64,000 bases of DNA from Ricinus communis (lineage: Eukaryota > Streptophyta > Magnoliopsida > Malpighiales > Euphorbiaceae). Both the position numbers and the translations under genes were made by a program. Shown here piece by piece: positions 36,062 through 47,569 of this stretch. The notes under the pieces are model-generated. The model was not told the DNA's origin. It worked only from the letters and a program-made list of their open reading frames with translations, and searched no databases. The stretch spans positions 26,956,342 through 27,020,341 of the forward strand of contig NC_063256.1 in assembly GCF_019578655.1 (NCBI RefSeq), in the 5' to 3' direction. The stretch's first letter is position 1. Every line of letters starts with the position of its first letter.

Positions 36062-36562
36062 ACGTTTTAGATCAAGACAACCCTAAGTGTGCAACTGGTG
36101 CTATTATTCGTGATGCTAATGGTAGGAATGTGGTAGCAGCTGCTCATTTTTCATCTAGGAGCTCCTATGCCTTCCTGAGTGAACTTTTTGTAATTTGGAA
36201 TGGTCTTATTTTTTCCATATTTTTTAGTTACAAATAAGAGTAAGGATTTGAAAATGAAATCTTGTTCAAGTTCATATATCCACATATCACCAGGCTAAGC
36301 CTATAACTGATGAAATGGCCTTATTCTGGCAAAGGAGAATGGTAATTCATGGATCGGTGGTTGAGTATGACAATATTGAGGCTATTCAATAAGTGCTCAA
36401 CCAAAATTCTATTGCTCTTTTAGCTATGAAAGTAAATGTGGTTGATTTTGGTGCTTCTAATTCAATAGCACATGCTCAAGCTAAGTTGAGTTTCTCTTTT
36501 GAAAGTTTCTTCAGGACGAATGTTGGTTATGACTTCATAGCCTTATTATTTTCTGACTCGCT
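36062..36562 (+). pseudogene. RNase H-like (RVT_3-type) pseudogene
   Basis: The frame from 36071 reads CATGAIIRDANGRNVVAAA and then SYAFLSELFVIWNGLIF, matching the first strand and the AExxAxxxGL region of the RNase H-like proteins common in plant genomes (usual form: GxGxVIRDxxGxxxxA...AExxALxxGL). After a gap, ASNSIAHAQAKLSFSFESFF matches the closing motif (N..AHxLAK). Catalytic acidic residues are only partly kept, and stops and frameshifts separate the two blocks. Such genes are often relics of LINE-type elements or of domesticated copies. No start codon or promoter can be assigned. Confidence 0.55.
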
Positions 36563-37068
36563 GTAATGTCTTTCTATAATGGTGTATTTAATGGACAGTA
36601 CTTTATGTTGATTGCACTCTTTTTATTTATATAAAACATCTCAATCTTTTTGTAATTTTTTTAACAAGAAAATGTTGAGGCAATAATTTGTATCTCTTTT
36701 TTTATATATATAAAGCTCTTAACTTTTTCTTAAAAATAACTTTTAAAATATTAAATTACTATCAACTATAAGCATTAGAATAATAAACTCAGAATATAAT
36801 ATATAAACATTTGACATTTTTGTTCTAAATATTCTCTCTTCTAGTAAATCCAGAGAAAGATATATAAAAGACTACAAGACATGGCTTTCTTTTGTAACAA
36901 AAAGAAGAAAGAATCAAACTTTTTCTTTCCTCAATATCTTAGCATTTTCGTCATTATCATTATAATGATCTGGCAATTACTCGTACACAGTGGGTGAAAA
37001 ATAATTAAAAATTATTGATACAAAAAATTAAAAGAAAAGAATAAACTTTGCACAATTCCAAGATAACA

Positions 37069-37443
37069 TCAAACCCTAAAGCACAAAACATGAGGGGGGT
37101 GCTGGTGGTGGTGATCTGGATGGGAATTCTCCTTGTCGATCATGCCTTGAACATTTCGAAACTCCTCAACATGGCATGGGATGGTGATGGGGCCTTTCTG
37201 ATCAAATCCATACTCTTCCTCAGCTTCTTTCAGTAACTCCACGAACAGTGGATGATTCATGTAAATTACAGGAATCACAAACCTTTGCTGTTCTTCACCT
37301 TGTCCTACCAGGATAGCTAAGCACCCTTTTGGTATATCTTTCAACTCTTTCTTGCCTTGATGGTGAGGGTGGTGGTGGTGGTGAAACTGAAGGTGTGGCA
37401 GGTGGATATGGAAATTCAAGTGGTTTTTGTCTCCACTACCCAT
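37069..37443 (-). CDS. SAUR32: SAUR-family auxin-responsive protein (SAUR32-like)
   Basis: A 124-residue intronless protein, the normal size and structure for a SAUR. The SAUR domain spans about residues 32-102: KELKDIPKGCLAILVGQG, then QQRFVIPVIYMNHPLFVELL, EEEYGFDQKGPITIPC and EEFRNVQGMI. SAUR proteins promote cell expansion, in several studied cases by inhibiting PP2C.D phosphatases and so raising plasma-membrane proton-pump activity. The N-terminus (MGSGDKNHLNFHIHLPHL) with a run of histidines (residues about 20-28) and a histidine-rich tail are typical of the SAUR32 type. The start ATG at 37443 is the only one before the domain. A TATA box lies on the minus strand at 37725-37734, giving a 5' leader of roughly 250 bp. 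This is the only gene in the window that looks intact and non-transposon. The symbol is by resemblance to SAUR32; a paralogue is possible. Confidence 0.93.
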   Translation of the reverse strand: MGSGDKNHLNFHIHLPHLQFHHHHHPHHQGKKELKDIPKGCLAILVGQGEEQQRFVIPVIYMNHPLFVELLKEAEEEYGFDQKGPITIPCHVEEFRNVQGMIDKENSHPDHHHQHPPHVLCFRV

Positions 37444-37724
37444 ATCTCAACAAAACCCAGAAAGCACAATCAAGAAACAAGAAAAAGAAAAGAAGAAAGC
37501 CTTGCTTTTGTGGAAAGAAAGCTACGGTTTTGAGTAAAGGTTACAAGAAAACAAGAGAGAATGGCCAGGGATCAGAACCAGAAATGGCAAGCTTGAAGAG
37601 GGCAAGACAAGAATCTGTAAGAGATGTAGGTATGTTGGTCATATTAAATGAAGATCAAAGATAAAAGAAAAACATATGAACAAGGAAGAAAGAAGGAGAG
37701 GTATTTTTAGAACTGGAAATTGAT

Positions 37725-37734
37725 GTATATATAG
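37725..37734 (-). promoter_or_regulatory. TATA box of the SAUR gene
   Basis: Minus-strand CTATATATAC with a pyrimidine-rich CCTTTCCCCTCTC stretch just upstream. It lies about 280 bp before the ATG, and no other TATA box is as good in this interval. Confidence 0.65.
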
Positions 37735-38920
37735 GGATCAAGAGAGGGGAAAGGCAGAGATGGTCCTAGCTAAGTATGGAGAAAGGGTTCAGGGGTTTGC
37801 TTAGTTGATACACAAAGAGGGGTTTATTCTAGTGCCAGGGAACAGCTGAAATAGTCATATCTTGGGTGGGTTTTCATTTATTTTGCACTCTAAGATAAGG
37901 GTATCTGCTACCATTTTGATTTTACAGCTGGAATTAGGACGCGCTATGTACAGGTTATTGTGTTACTAATTCCAGGAAGTGTATAAAGCTTATATCTTTC
38001 TTTTTTTTTAAATTCTTTCTGGTTGAATTTGACTTTTCGTTATATATAAGGTCGGTCAAAGAAGAATTCCCACTTTCTTTTTTTTTTTTTTTCTTTTGAA
38101 AACATCATTAAGTAACCTTTATTAATTAAGGGAGCCTATTTTCACATTACGAAGTGTTAAAAATTATAATTTTTTGCTTTTATATAAAAAAAGGTATTTA
38201 CATAAGAAAAAATTATGGCTCTAACAATTTATGCTTTATAAATAGCATTTACTGTTTCAATAAACGAGTTTAGAATGCTGGATTTGCACCAGACATGGTC
38301 GAGTTTATAGAACGGACTTAAGTTTGTGCAAAAAATTATCATGCTCTTTAAAGTTTAGGGTGACGCCGACCTAAAATAAAAATTGTGTTCAACTTCAAAA
38401 AGATTTTGAGCGGTCTTGGACAAACCGGGCAGGTACCTACTTATTACTAAACAAATTTATTTGTTTAAGAATGGAATTAGATGCATTAATATTTTGATAA
38501 TTAATATTTTATTTTGTAAGAAATTTATTATTTGCATTTGTTGAGTAATTTCGAGTTGCTATCAGAATTTTTATTGTCAAGATATTTAAAAAGAGATCCA
38601 GCTTGATAGGTTTGGAGTAAAGTCCGGTAAGAATAAAGTGCGACTCTCATTAATATTTTTTTAAAAAAGACATTGAATATAGATTCAAGTGATAAGAAAA
38701 GAGGCCCAAATCAACAATTAGTGCATAGCCCACCTAAAACACTCCTCTCATCATATGAAATCAACGGCTTTCATCCACTCATCATTATTATAAATACCTC
38801 CACATTTGTTTAAGCAAAATAACTTTTAGAAACTTTTTCTCTTATTTTACACTTCTTAGAGATGTGAGAGCTCTCTCTCCATCTTTCTCTCTCTAAATTA
38901 TATTGTATTATGATTGCATC
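37735..38920. other. Upstream region of the SAUR gene, no gene seen
   Basis: AT-rich non-coding DNA. A T-rich run lies at 38070-38095. A TATA-like TTATAAATACC at 38789-38799 with CT-rich sequence after it (38870-38892) may be a promoter relic, but no coding sequence follows before the hAT-like element. Confidence 0.5.
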
Positions 38921-39688
38921 TAGAGATGGCAAACGGGCGGGTCAAGTCGGGTTCGGATAAAATCATTTCGAATTTCAAATTATTTCGAATTTGACCATTT
39001 CAGGTTCGAATTTTCTCGAGTTTATGTAATTTCAGGTTCGAATAATGTTAGGTTCTGCTAATTTTGGGCTTGAGTTGGGTTGGATTTCAGTTGGTCTGAA
39101 TTCGGGTATTTCTAGCCTTACTTCTTTCTTAGATTCAGATCATTACGATTTCGGTTCAAGTTGAATTCAAATAAGATCTAGTTCAGGTTGCCTCGAATTT
39201 TAGGCCGGTTTCTGATTAACTTATCGGGTTCGGGTTAAATTATATAATTAATAAATCTTATTTTATTTTTTAATCTCATAAATTTTATCTAGTAAAATTT
39301 TTATACATATTTAATTTCTTTTAAGATTTTCTTGGTGAAGATCTAAAGTTTAAATTTTTATATTATGGTGGATCTGGCCTTCCGTGCGCCTTGTGCATGC
39401 AGTTGGCCTAAAAATTGAGTCCCCAGCGATTGTCTCCATGACAATCGGTGGTTATAAGACTCTCTTACATTGTCGTGCGCGCTCGTCTTCCAGGAGGGAA
39501 CACTCGAGACCCGGATGCTACCATAAAGGGTATGCTCCAATTGCAACCCCAGGTCAAGCGGGATTACCCGCTCAGTTTAAGCATATCAATAAATGGAGGA
39601 AAAGAAACTTACCAGGATTCCCCTAGTAACGACGAGCGAACCGGGAATAGCCCAGCTTGAGAATCGGGCGCCCTCGGCGTTCGAATTA

Positions 39689-39734
<46 letters not shown>

Positions 39735-39845
39735 ATAAGGGGGTGCCAGAGAGGCTGAGAGCCCCGTCATGCCCGGACCCTGTCGCACCATGAGGCGCTA
39801 TCTACGAGTCTGATTGTTTAGGAATGCAAGTGGGCGATAAATTAT

Positions 39846-39879
<34 letters not shown>

Positions 39880-39910
39880 GAACAAGTACCGCAAGAGAAA
39901 GATGAAAAAT

Positions 39911-39942
<32 letters not shown>

Positions 39943-41118
39943 GTGTCGGTAGGGAACCAGATGGGGGCCGGCGATGCGCCCTAGTCGGATGTGGAACAGC
40001 CAAAAGCCGGTCGCCGATCGGCTCAGGGTGCGGACCGACGCAGATTGCAGCGGCGGCCCAAGCCTAGGCTTTTGATACGCCTGCAGAGATACTGTCGCAA
40101 TGATTGTAGACTGCAGCTCGATCATCTTTTATCTTATATCTGTATTGCCGCCTATTTATTGAACTATCATTTTTATTTACTTTTGATTTTTTTAAAAAAA
40201 TTAAAGAAAAAAACAAGTTTTATTAATTTTAAGAATGATTAACTTAATTATTTAGCTTACTTATGAAAGTGTTGTAAATCAAAAAAAATAAATTTAAAAT
40301 GATGTTAACGTCAAAATTTTATTGAGTTAGATTTTCATTATTAATTAAGTTTCTTGACTTTTATAAAAATATCATTTATAATTATTATTTTAATTTTTTT
40401 ATTCAAAGTATAATTTTATTTTCAGTCTTAAATATTTTTTTCATAAATATAATATAAAATAATTTCATCTTTTCTTTTTTAAGAAAATATTTAGATAAAA
40501 ATTAAACTAAATTACAAGATTCTTAACTTCAAGTATTTTACTTGATTACTTTTTAATATTTTTATTTTTTGATATTATACATAAAATTTTCATCTAGTTA
40601 TTTTATTTAATAATTAAAAATTTATAAAAATAATTTTAAAAGATTAAAAATTTAAAGAAGATATTATAAAAGACATTTTTTAAAATTCTAATTGAAGATA
40701 AAAATTAGTATCAATTTTAGTTATATATGATAACTAATGACACCAAAGTGCTATTTTCATTTTAATAAAATGTTATATTTAGGGTCATTTTGAATTTTAA
40801 ATCAGATTGTGTCGGTTATAAATTCGAATATTATTGGGTCTCAGATTGTATCGGTCCTGGATTCGATCATTTTAGGTTCGGGTTATTTTCTTTGATTGTT
40901 TCAGCCTTGGGTTGTTTCAGTCTCGGGTCACTCGGATTTCAAATCACTTGGGTCTCGGATTGCTTCATATCTAAGTCATTTCAGATTTAGACGGTTTCAG
41001 TTTCGAGTCATTTCGAGTTCGAATCTTTAATTTTGTATTCAAATTCAAATTCAGACGGATCGAATTTTGGACGAGTCGGATCGAGCTTCTAAATTCAAAT
41101 AAGATTCTGCCATCTCTA
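38921..41118. mobile_element. hAT-like DNA transposon, non-autonomous, carrying rDNA
   Basis: The ends are perfect 11-bp inverted repeats: TAGAGATGGCA at 38921 and TGCCATCTCTA ending at 41118. They are flanked by ATTGCATC (38913-38920) and GTTGCACC (41119-41126), an 8-bp duplication with two changes; 8 bp is the rule for hAT elements. The subterminal 400 bp on each side are filled with short GGTTCGGGTT/TTCGAATTT-like motifs, as in hAT elements, where transposase binds such repeats. No transposase gene is present. The centre is a captured ITS2-26S rDNA fragment. The right and left inner arms are AT-rich and anonymous. Confidence 0.82.
39367..40127 (+). pseudogene. ITS2 and 26S rRNA 5' fragment (rDNA pseudogene)
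   Basis: 39367-39542 matches the 3' part of plant ITS2 (GTTGGCCTAAAAATTGAGTC, ACAATCGGTGGTTATAAGAC). From 39543 the sequence follows the 5' end of 26S rRNA (CGGGATTACCCGCTCAGTTT, AGGAAAAGAAACTTACCAGG, CCGGGAATAGCCCAGCTTGA) for about 580 bp, to the GCTTTTGATACGCCTGCAGA region. Many former CpG sites read TG or CA, the mark of methylation decay, and there are small indels (for example a lost segment at about 39830). It is not a working rRNA gene. The open frames here are chance readings of rRNA sequence. Confidence 0.93.
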
Positions 41119-41126
41119 GTTGCACC

Positions 41127-41912
41127 CTCTATTGCAATTATTTTAAACTACCGTTTAGCTCTACATCCTTTACTGCTCTCACATATTAGTTAGGTTACCC
41201 CTCTAAGAGCTGTCACTGTGTACAAATGTGTTCTTATACACTGTTTACTTATTCTTTCACATGTTAATCTCTCTATTCCAATTTTTTCTACCTAGTGAAA
41301 GCATAATTTAAGACACTAACCCTTGCTCCAAACAAACTAAATCATATAACAATCTCCATCACCTGCAGTAGGAAAAAGGTGACGAATTAATATTTTCTTT
41401 GTTTGGAACAGAGAGAAAGAGTGAAAATTCGAATAGAAAAATTTTCGTTCAACCCACTATTTTTTCCCATCTTTCTTTGTTCCCTGTGATAATTTCCTAA
41501 ACAAGTAATGTCTAAATTTTGGATATTAATCAGTATTATTGATCTATAATCTATAATAATATAAGAATGAAGTGAACAGGACAATTTATGATAAGCCTTT
41601 CTAATTTCCTAGTAATTGCTCATAAAATAAGGTATTGCAGTCAATATTAATTAATTTTAAAAAATAAATTCAGATAAGGAAAAATTGTATTAGAATAAAA
41701 GATAAAATTAAAATGTATTAGTTAAAATTAAAATAATAATATTAAATCAATTTCTATTTGCTAACGAAAATAAAATCCATAATATGCAAAGCACCAACAG
41801 AATTAGGATAATTAGTTAATTTTGATTCCTTTCATGAAAAAGAAGAAAGAAAACAAGAAAGCAATATAGGAGTCTCTTTTGGCCTTTGAATCCACCCAAA
41901 ACATGTGGCTAG
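41127..41912. other. AT-rich intergenic DNA between the hAT-like element and E4
   Basis: No gene or repeat signature was seen. The minus-strand open frame at 41387-41584 has no recognisable features. GCTAG at 41908-41912 would be the left target duplication of E4. Confidence 0.5.
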
Positions 41913-43152
41913 TGATAGGTTCTATTTAAGGTATTTTAGTAATTTATTAGTATATTTTATATATATAATATGTAAAAATATGTATTTATTACTCTATTTT
42001 AGTTTTATTATCTAATTTCACGTATTAATAGTCACAAAGGGAGAATATAGACTAAATATTTATAAATGGGTTTAAATTGGATTGTCGCTGATACTTAAAA
42101 TAAAGATACATGAACTACTAATTTCACAAGCCTGGCTGAAAAATATAGGGCCCATAATAGGAAGTTAATTAGTTACTACATAATTACAGATAACTACTTT
42201 TAAGTTGTTATTTTATTTAGGATAGTTAAAAAGATAACTATAAAGATGTTGTGCTTAGAGAATGACTCCGCAAAAGGAATCTCTATAAGTAGTAGAGATC
42301 AGTTAAGCAAATAAAGAGAGTTCGGTCTCTACCTGCCCATTGTTACTTTCTCTACAACTCTCTACAGTTCATCTTCCAAAGCCACTTAGCTTTAGTTTTT
42401 GAAGAATTTTGAAAAATCTAAGAAGCTTTTCAAGAAGTAGAGAGTGAGGATCAATCGTCTCCATACCTTGAAGAATTTCTAGATTTTAAGGAAGCTTTCA
42501 CTTTTTTATTTTATTTTTATGTCTTTCTATTTAATTACAATGACCATTAGATTCAATATGTCAGGCTAATATCCATAAGTGTTTAGTTTAGCTTTTCACT
42601 TATGTATGAACCATATTTATTTATATATTTAATGAATGATTTTTTTACCTTTATAATTTTATTAGTTTCATTTATTATTGTTAGTTGACCATCATATCAA
42701 TTTAATAATAATATTTTTTTATGAAAATCTTTAGGTTAAATATATTAGAAAAACCATCTTTACTGTAATTTATGTTGATATAAGGAACTTAGGTTGCATC
42801 ATTAGTTTGAGTGACTTAGAGAAAAGACATATCATCATCTCATTCGTTAGATCTAGGTTTAAGGGAAAATAAGGGGATTATTAAGTATTGGTTAGACTAA
42901 ATACTATTTTATCATATAGTTTTCATTAATTATTTCATTTGCATATTTTCTTTCTAGTTTATTTAATATTTTTTTATAAACATTAATCTATTCTCAAAAT
43001 ATTGGCTTAGAGTGTTTAGATTTATTTTTAATATGTGATGGTTAGTCTTTATAATACATGCTCTACAGTTCCTTGTGAGATCGACCTCATGGTGAACTTG
43101 CCCGTAATATAATTCGGTTCATATACTTGCGAGTACTAAGTTTGAGACATCA
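41913..43152 (+). repeat. E4 5' LTR (1240 bp)
   Basis: TGATAGGTTC...TTGAGACATCA, ending directly before the AGTTTTTAG primer-site leader. A TATA box CTCTATAAGT lies at 42279-42288, followed by CT-rich leader sequence. The TGAT...ATCA ends match those of the E0-E3 family. Confidence 0.8.
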
Positions 43153-43158
43153 AGTTTT

Positions 43159-43176
43159 TAGTACCATTGCCGGGGA
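43159..43176 (+). other. Primer binding site of E4, diverged tRNA-Asp type
   Basis: TAGTACCATTGCCGGGGA keeps the CATTGCCGGGGA half of the tRNA-Asp complement; three bases in the first half have changed. Confidence 0.7.
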
Positions 43177-43312
43177 CTGCGTCAATATTATATTGATTAA
43201 TTGTCAAGTTTTGTTTCTTGTGTTCTTGTGTATTGTTTGTTTATGTATTTTTGTTTTGTTCTTAAATTTTATTTTTATGCTTTTAGATCTGAAATTTTTC
43301 TTTAGATTTTAT

Positions 43313-44457
43313 ATGCCTAGTCGAAAAACAAGATCAGGTGATTCATCAACTCAAAATCCCTACAACTTGAAATGAGCTGTTAAAAAGGCAGAAGAAAATT
43401 AAGGAACAAAGAGTGAGTTTGTACCTCGAAGACTAGGAGAAGAAGAAGAATTTGAAGAAAAGCTAGAGGAAGGATTTGAAGAAGAGGTTGAAATAAAGGC
43501 TAAGGAAAATAGACAAGTGGCAGCTGAAAGGCAAATGGCTGTGAAGGATTATGCTCGGCTTATAATTGGTAACACTACTTCATGCATAGTCCTAGGTGAT
43601 GCATCTAGAAATTATGAACTTAAGAACATCCACTTTAATATGCTTTCTTCATTCTATGGTATGCTTAGTGAAGATGCATTAACATTTATTAGGAGATTCT
43701 ATGCTATAGTTCATACATTTTCATTATCTAGACTAAATGAGGACCAATTAAGGATGAGATATTTTCCTTACTCAATAAAATAAAAAGCAAAGGCTTGATT
43801 GATGACCTTGCCTCCTAATTCTTTGAGAATTTGGGATGAAATATATCAAAAATTTATGAGTAAATTTTACTCACATCCAAAGACCAAAGAGTTAAGTGTT
43901 GAAATTTTTAAATTTTATCAAAAGGATACTGAATACTTTTATGAAGCATGGGATTACTTCAAGTCACTTTTATTGCAATACCCACACCATGGATACCCAC
44001 TTTTCATAACAAACCAATCATTCTATGATGGTTTAATATGATAATATCAATGTATGGTTGATAATGCAGTTGGGGGTGCTATGTTAGAAAAAACTACTGA
44101 TGAGGTTTATGATATCTTTGAGATGTTAGGAGCCAATTCACAATAAAAGAGTGTGAGAACAAAAACAGTATGAGTGAATGAAGTTGTGTCTAATAATGAG
44201 ATGGCTATGCAAATAGCTGAATTAACTAAACAAGTTAAAATACTTGCTTCAAATAAGAATGTACCAAGCAATGAGGTTTGTGGTATATATGGTGTTAATG
44301 GTCACGGTGCTAATGTTTGCTCATCTTATAAGAGTTATGCAGGAATTAATTATGAACATGTTAACTTGATGGAATCTTATCAGCCTAGGCAACCTAGGAA
44401 TAACCCATATTCCAAAACTTATAATCCAGGTTGGAGGAACCATCCAAATTTTTTCTG
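43313..44457 (+). pseudogene. E4 gag
   Basis: The frame opens at ATG 43313 (MPSRKTRSGDSSTQNP) after the leader. It then reads an acidic stretch, YARLIIGNTTSCIVLGDASR, the capsid-like segment GMLSEDALTFIRRFYAIVHT (family form: GxxxEDPxxHLxxF), and IWDEIYQKFMSKFYSHPKTK. The end carries the nucleocapsid region (CGIYGVNGHGANVCSS, a CxxxxxxGHxxxxC-like knuckle) and NNPYSKTYNPGWRNHPNFF, a hallmark of Athila-type gag. In-frame stops occur at about 43373, 43781 and 44039, and a frameshift near 43795. The protein would form the particle and bind RNA; this copy is dead. Confidence 0.85.
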
Positions 44458-45625
44458 AAGAAATAATGACCAAAATCCACCATAGTTATTTAGGAACCGA
44501 AATCAGCCCCAATATCAAAACCATGAGCTTCAATACCCAAGGAATCAAAACCCTCCATTTCAAAATCAAGGATAAGCTCTTCAAAGAAAACCAAGCTTAG
44601 AGGAAACATTCTTAAATTTTTATGACAGCTACCAATGATATTATGGAGAGGAATAAAAAGAAAACTGATTCCATTGAAGCTTCAATGCAGCGATTGGGCA
44701 AATTGCTAAAGTTGTACAAGAAAACAAGAAAAGAAAATTGCCAAGTCAACCTGAGCAAGCCAAAGCTATCACTATTCTAAAGGATGGTGAGTTATTTAAC
44801 AATAATATTGAAACCTTAATAGAGAAAAATTCTTGCTATGCAGGTACATCAAAAGAAGATGGATTAGTTGATGTATAAATAACCGAAGGAGGTATACAAA
44901 AAGAAGGAAGAGTAGAGCCCAATCTTGGGCAAAAGAAGAAAGATAAGGAGGCATTTTTAGGACCTGAGTTCCATAAGGCAACTGAATTTTACAAGCCTCT
45001 TATTCCATTCCCTAACAAATTGAAAAAAAGCAAACAGGATAAGTAATTCTTTGAAATCCTTAATATGCTTTCTAAAGTTAATATTAATTTATCTTTGTTG
45101 GATGTTATTAGAAGTATGCTAGCTTATGCCATGTTTTTCAAGGAGCTTAACTCCAACAAAAAGAGATATGAGAATAATGAGAAAGTTATGGTCTTTGAAA
45201 CAGCAAGTGTTGTATTTTCAACAATAATTACCCTCTAAGATGAAAGATCCTAGGAGCTTCACTATTGATATTACAATAGGAAATAAGAAAGTCGCAAAAG
45301 CCATGTTGGATTTGGGAGTAAGCATCAATTTGATGCCTTATTAAATATATACACAACTTGATTTGGGAGAATTGAAACCAACTACCATGTTTCTACAACT
45401 AGCTGATAGATCAATTAAGTATCCAAGAGGCACAGTGGAGGATTTGCTGATTCAAGTAGGTAAACTGATGATCCATGCTGACTTTATGGTTCTTGACATG
45501 GAAAATATACCAGCGAGGGATAAGTAGTAAACAATACTCCTTGATAGACCTTTTATGGCAACTACCAAAACAGTTATTGATGAGCCTAATGAGAAGCTAA
45601 CTATGACAGTCTTGAGAGGAGACTG
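44458..45625 (+). pseudogene. E4 gag-pol junction and aspartic protease
   Basis: After asparagine/glutamine-rich sequence (44460-44580) the translation shows EFYKPLIPFPNKLKKSKQDK, the conserved stretch before the protease. It continues with RSFTIDITIGNKKVAKAM and the active-site region LDLGVSINLMPY (45307-45345, usual form CDLGASINLMP). LQLADRSIKYPRGTVEDLLI and LDRPFMATTKTVIDEPNEKL complete the domain. The catalytic aspartate is present in DLG. Stops at 44567, 44634 and 45528, among others, break the frame. Confidence 0.8.
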
Positions 45626-45699
45626 TAGAATTTAAAGTATTTGATTTCCTAACTCTATCTCCTAGCACATCAATTGATGAATGTTCATATGTTGATTAT

Positions 45700-46068
45700 T
45701 TGGATTATTTTGTATATGAAACATATTTACAAGATAGGGACTATAAATTAGAGGTTATATTAACATTAGAAAAAATAGAAGAAATCCTAGATGAGGAAGT
45801 CTTAGACTTTCATGATAAGTTAGATGAAGCTATTTCAATGTCACTTAATGAAAGCACCGTAGAACCTTTAGATTCTCCCATTGAAAATGAAATAGAGATT
45901 ATTAATGAACCGTCTAAACTTGAACTTAAGGAGTTGCTTAAAATACTTAAATGTGTTTTTTTAGGAGAAGAGAATACATACCCAGTAATTGTAGCTTTTG
46001 ATCTTTCCCTTTTAGAAGAAGAGACAACTATTGGAGAGTTAAGGAGACTTAAGAAGGCCATTAGATGA
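45700..46068 (+). pseudogene. E4 protease-reverse transcriptase linker
   Basis: Open frame of 122 codons, rich in glutamate. The C-terminal half (KLELKELLKILKCVFLGEEN, then TYPVIVAFDLSLLEEE) matches the conserved Athila linker LELKxLPxHLKYAFLGEDxT. This is the same segment seen in the E0 fragment at 661-1098. A stop at 46066 separates it from the polymerase. Confidence 0.75.
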
Positions 46069-46176
46069 GAAATTTCTAACATTAAGGGTATTAGTCCAAC
46101 TATGTGTATGCATAAAATAATCTTATAAGATAATGCCAAGGCTATTAGAGATACCCAAAGAAGGTTTAATCCTAAT

Positions 46177-47024
46177 ATGAAAGAGGTCGTGAAAAAGGAA
46201 GTTCAAAAACTATTAGATGAGGGTATTATATATTCAATAGCTGATAGTAATTGGGTAAGCCCTAGACACATAATGCCTAAGAAGTCAGGTATTACAATCT
46301 TTAAAAATGAAAAAGGGGAGTTAGCTCCTACAAGAATGACTACATGGTGGAGAATTTGTATTGATTATAGGAAACTAAATGCTGCAATAAAAAAAGATCA
46401 TTTCCCCCTTCCTTTTATTAATCAAATTTTAGAGCGTTTAGTAGGATATAGATTTTACTGTTTTCTTGATGGATTTTCAAGCTATTATCAGGTACCTATT
46501 ACACCTAAAGATCAAGAGAATATAACATTCACATCTCCTTTTAGAACTTTTGTGTTTAAAAGGATGCCATTTGGACTTTGTAACGAACCTATAGAGTTTC
46601 AGAGATATATACTTTCTATTTCCTCTGTTATATTAGAAGACTGCATCGAGGTATTTATGGATGATTTTTCAGTTTTTGGCTCCTCATTTTATGCATGTCT
46701 AAGTAATTTAACTCGTGTGCTTGAAAGATGTATTAAGTGTAATTTGACTTTAAGTTGGAAAAAGAGTCATTTTATGGTTAAACATGGTATGTGCTAGGAT
46801 ATGTGGTTTCTAGTAAATGTATCGAAGTTGACAAGGTAAAGATTGAATTAATTGCTAAATTGCCCCCGCCTACTTCAGTACAGGGCATTAGAAGTTTTCT
46901 TGGTCATGTAGGATTTTATAGGCATTTTATTAAAGATTTTTCTAAAATTGCTTGCCCTTTAACTGAGTTGCTGGCTAAGGATGTTAATTTTATTTTTAAT
47001 GATACATTGCCTTTTTGCTTTTAA
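46177..47024 (+). pseudogene. E4 reverse transcriptase
   Basis: 46177-46797 has the ordered polymerase blocks: KEVQKLLDEGIIYSIADSNW, WRICIDYRKLNAAIKKDHFP, LDGFSSYYQVPI, TFVFKRMPFGLCNEP and the catalytic VFMDDFSVFG (46651-46680), with both aspartates kept. FMDD is the form usual in the Athila lineage. A one-base frameshift at about 46795 leads to 46791-47024, which carries the thumb (LGYVVSSKCIEVD, VQGIRSFLGHVGFYRHFIKD). The finger region is nearly intact, which makes this the best-kept domain of E4. It would copy the element RNA into DNA inside the particle. Confidence 0.9.
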
Positions 47025-47560
47025 TACTTTGAAAGAAAAGTTGACTAGTGCACCTGTTATTATGGCACCTGATTGGTCTCTTCCCTTTGAAATAATGTGT
47101 GATGCGTCTGATTATATGCCATAGGAGCAGTTTTAGGCCAAAGAGTTGATAAAGCTTTATATGTCATATATTGTACTAGCAAAACTCTTGATAATGCCCA
47201 AATGAACTATTCAACAATTGAAAAAGAATTTCTAACTATTGTGTTTTTATTAGACAAATTTAGATCTTACTTGGTGAGATCTAAAGTTATTATGCATTCA
47301 GATCATGCAGCTTGCAAGAATTTGATATAGAAAAAAGAGATTAAAAAAGGTAGTGAGAATGTGGTTTCTGTTCACCATTCTAGGTTAATTTCTGATTTTG
47401 ATAGTCTTGGTTCTAGAAAAGTAATTAATGAGACCTTTCCTGATGAACAACTATTTGTTATGAATCATGAACCTTGGTATGCTAATATTGTAAATTACTT
47501 GGCTTGTGGTATCATGAGACCTGATTTAACATAGTAAGAAAAGACAAGAATTTTATTTAT
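47025..47560 (+). pseudogene. E4 RNase H and connection region
   Basis: Readable in mixed frames: SAPVIMAPDWSLPFEIMCDA with the catalytic CDASDY (47095-47120), then the segment after a one-base deletion (VGAVLGQRV-like, 47125-47150), NYSTIEKEFLTIVF-like sequence (47207-47240), and SDHAA (47300). Several frameshifts and stops are present. Confidence 0.7.
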
Positions 47561-47569
47561 TTATAGGCA

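Noticed and set aside
37329..37664. 111-codon plus-strand frame rich in glycine and lysine
   Set aside because: It lies opposite the SAUR coding region and leader; the glycine run is the antisense of the histidine codons.
39384..40125. Several open frames on both strands (for example 39448-39660 and 39802-40125)
   Set aside because: They all fall in the ITS2-26S rDNA fragment; rRNA sequence often gives open frames by chance.
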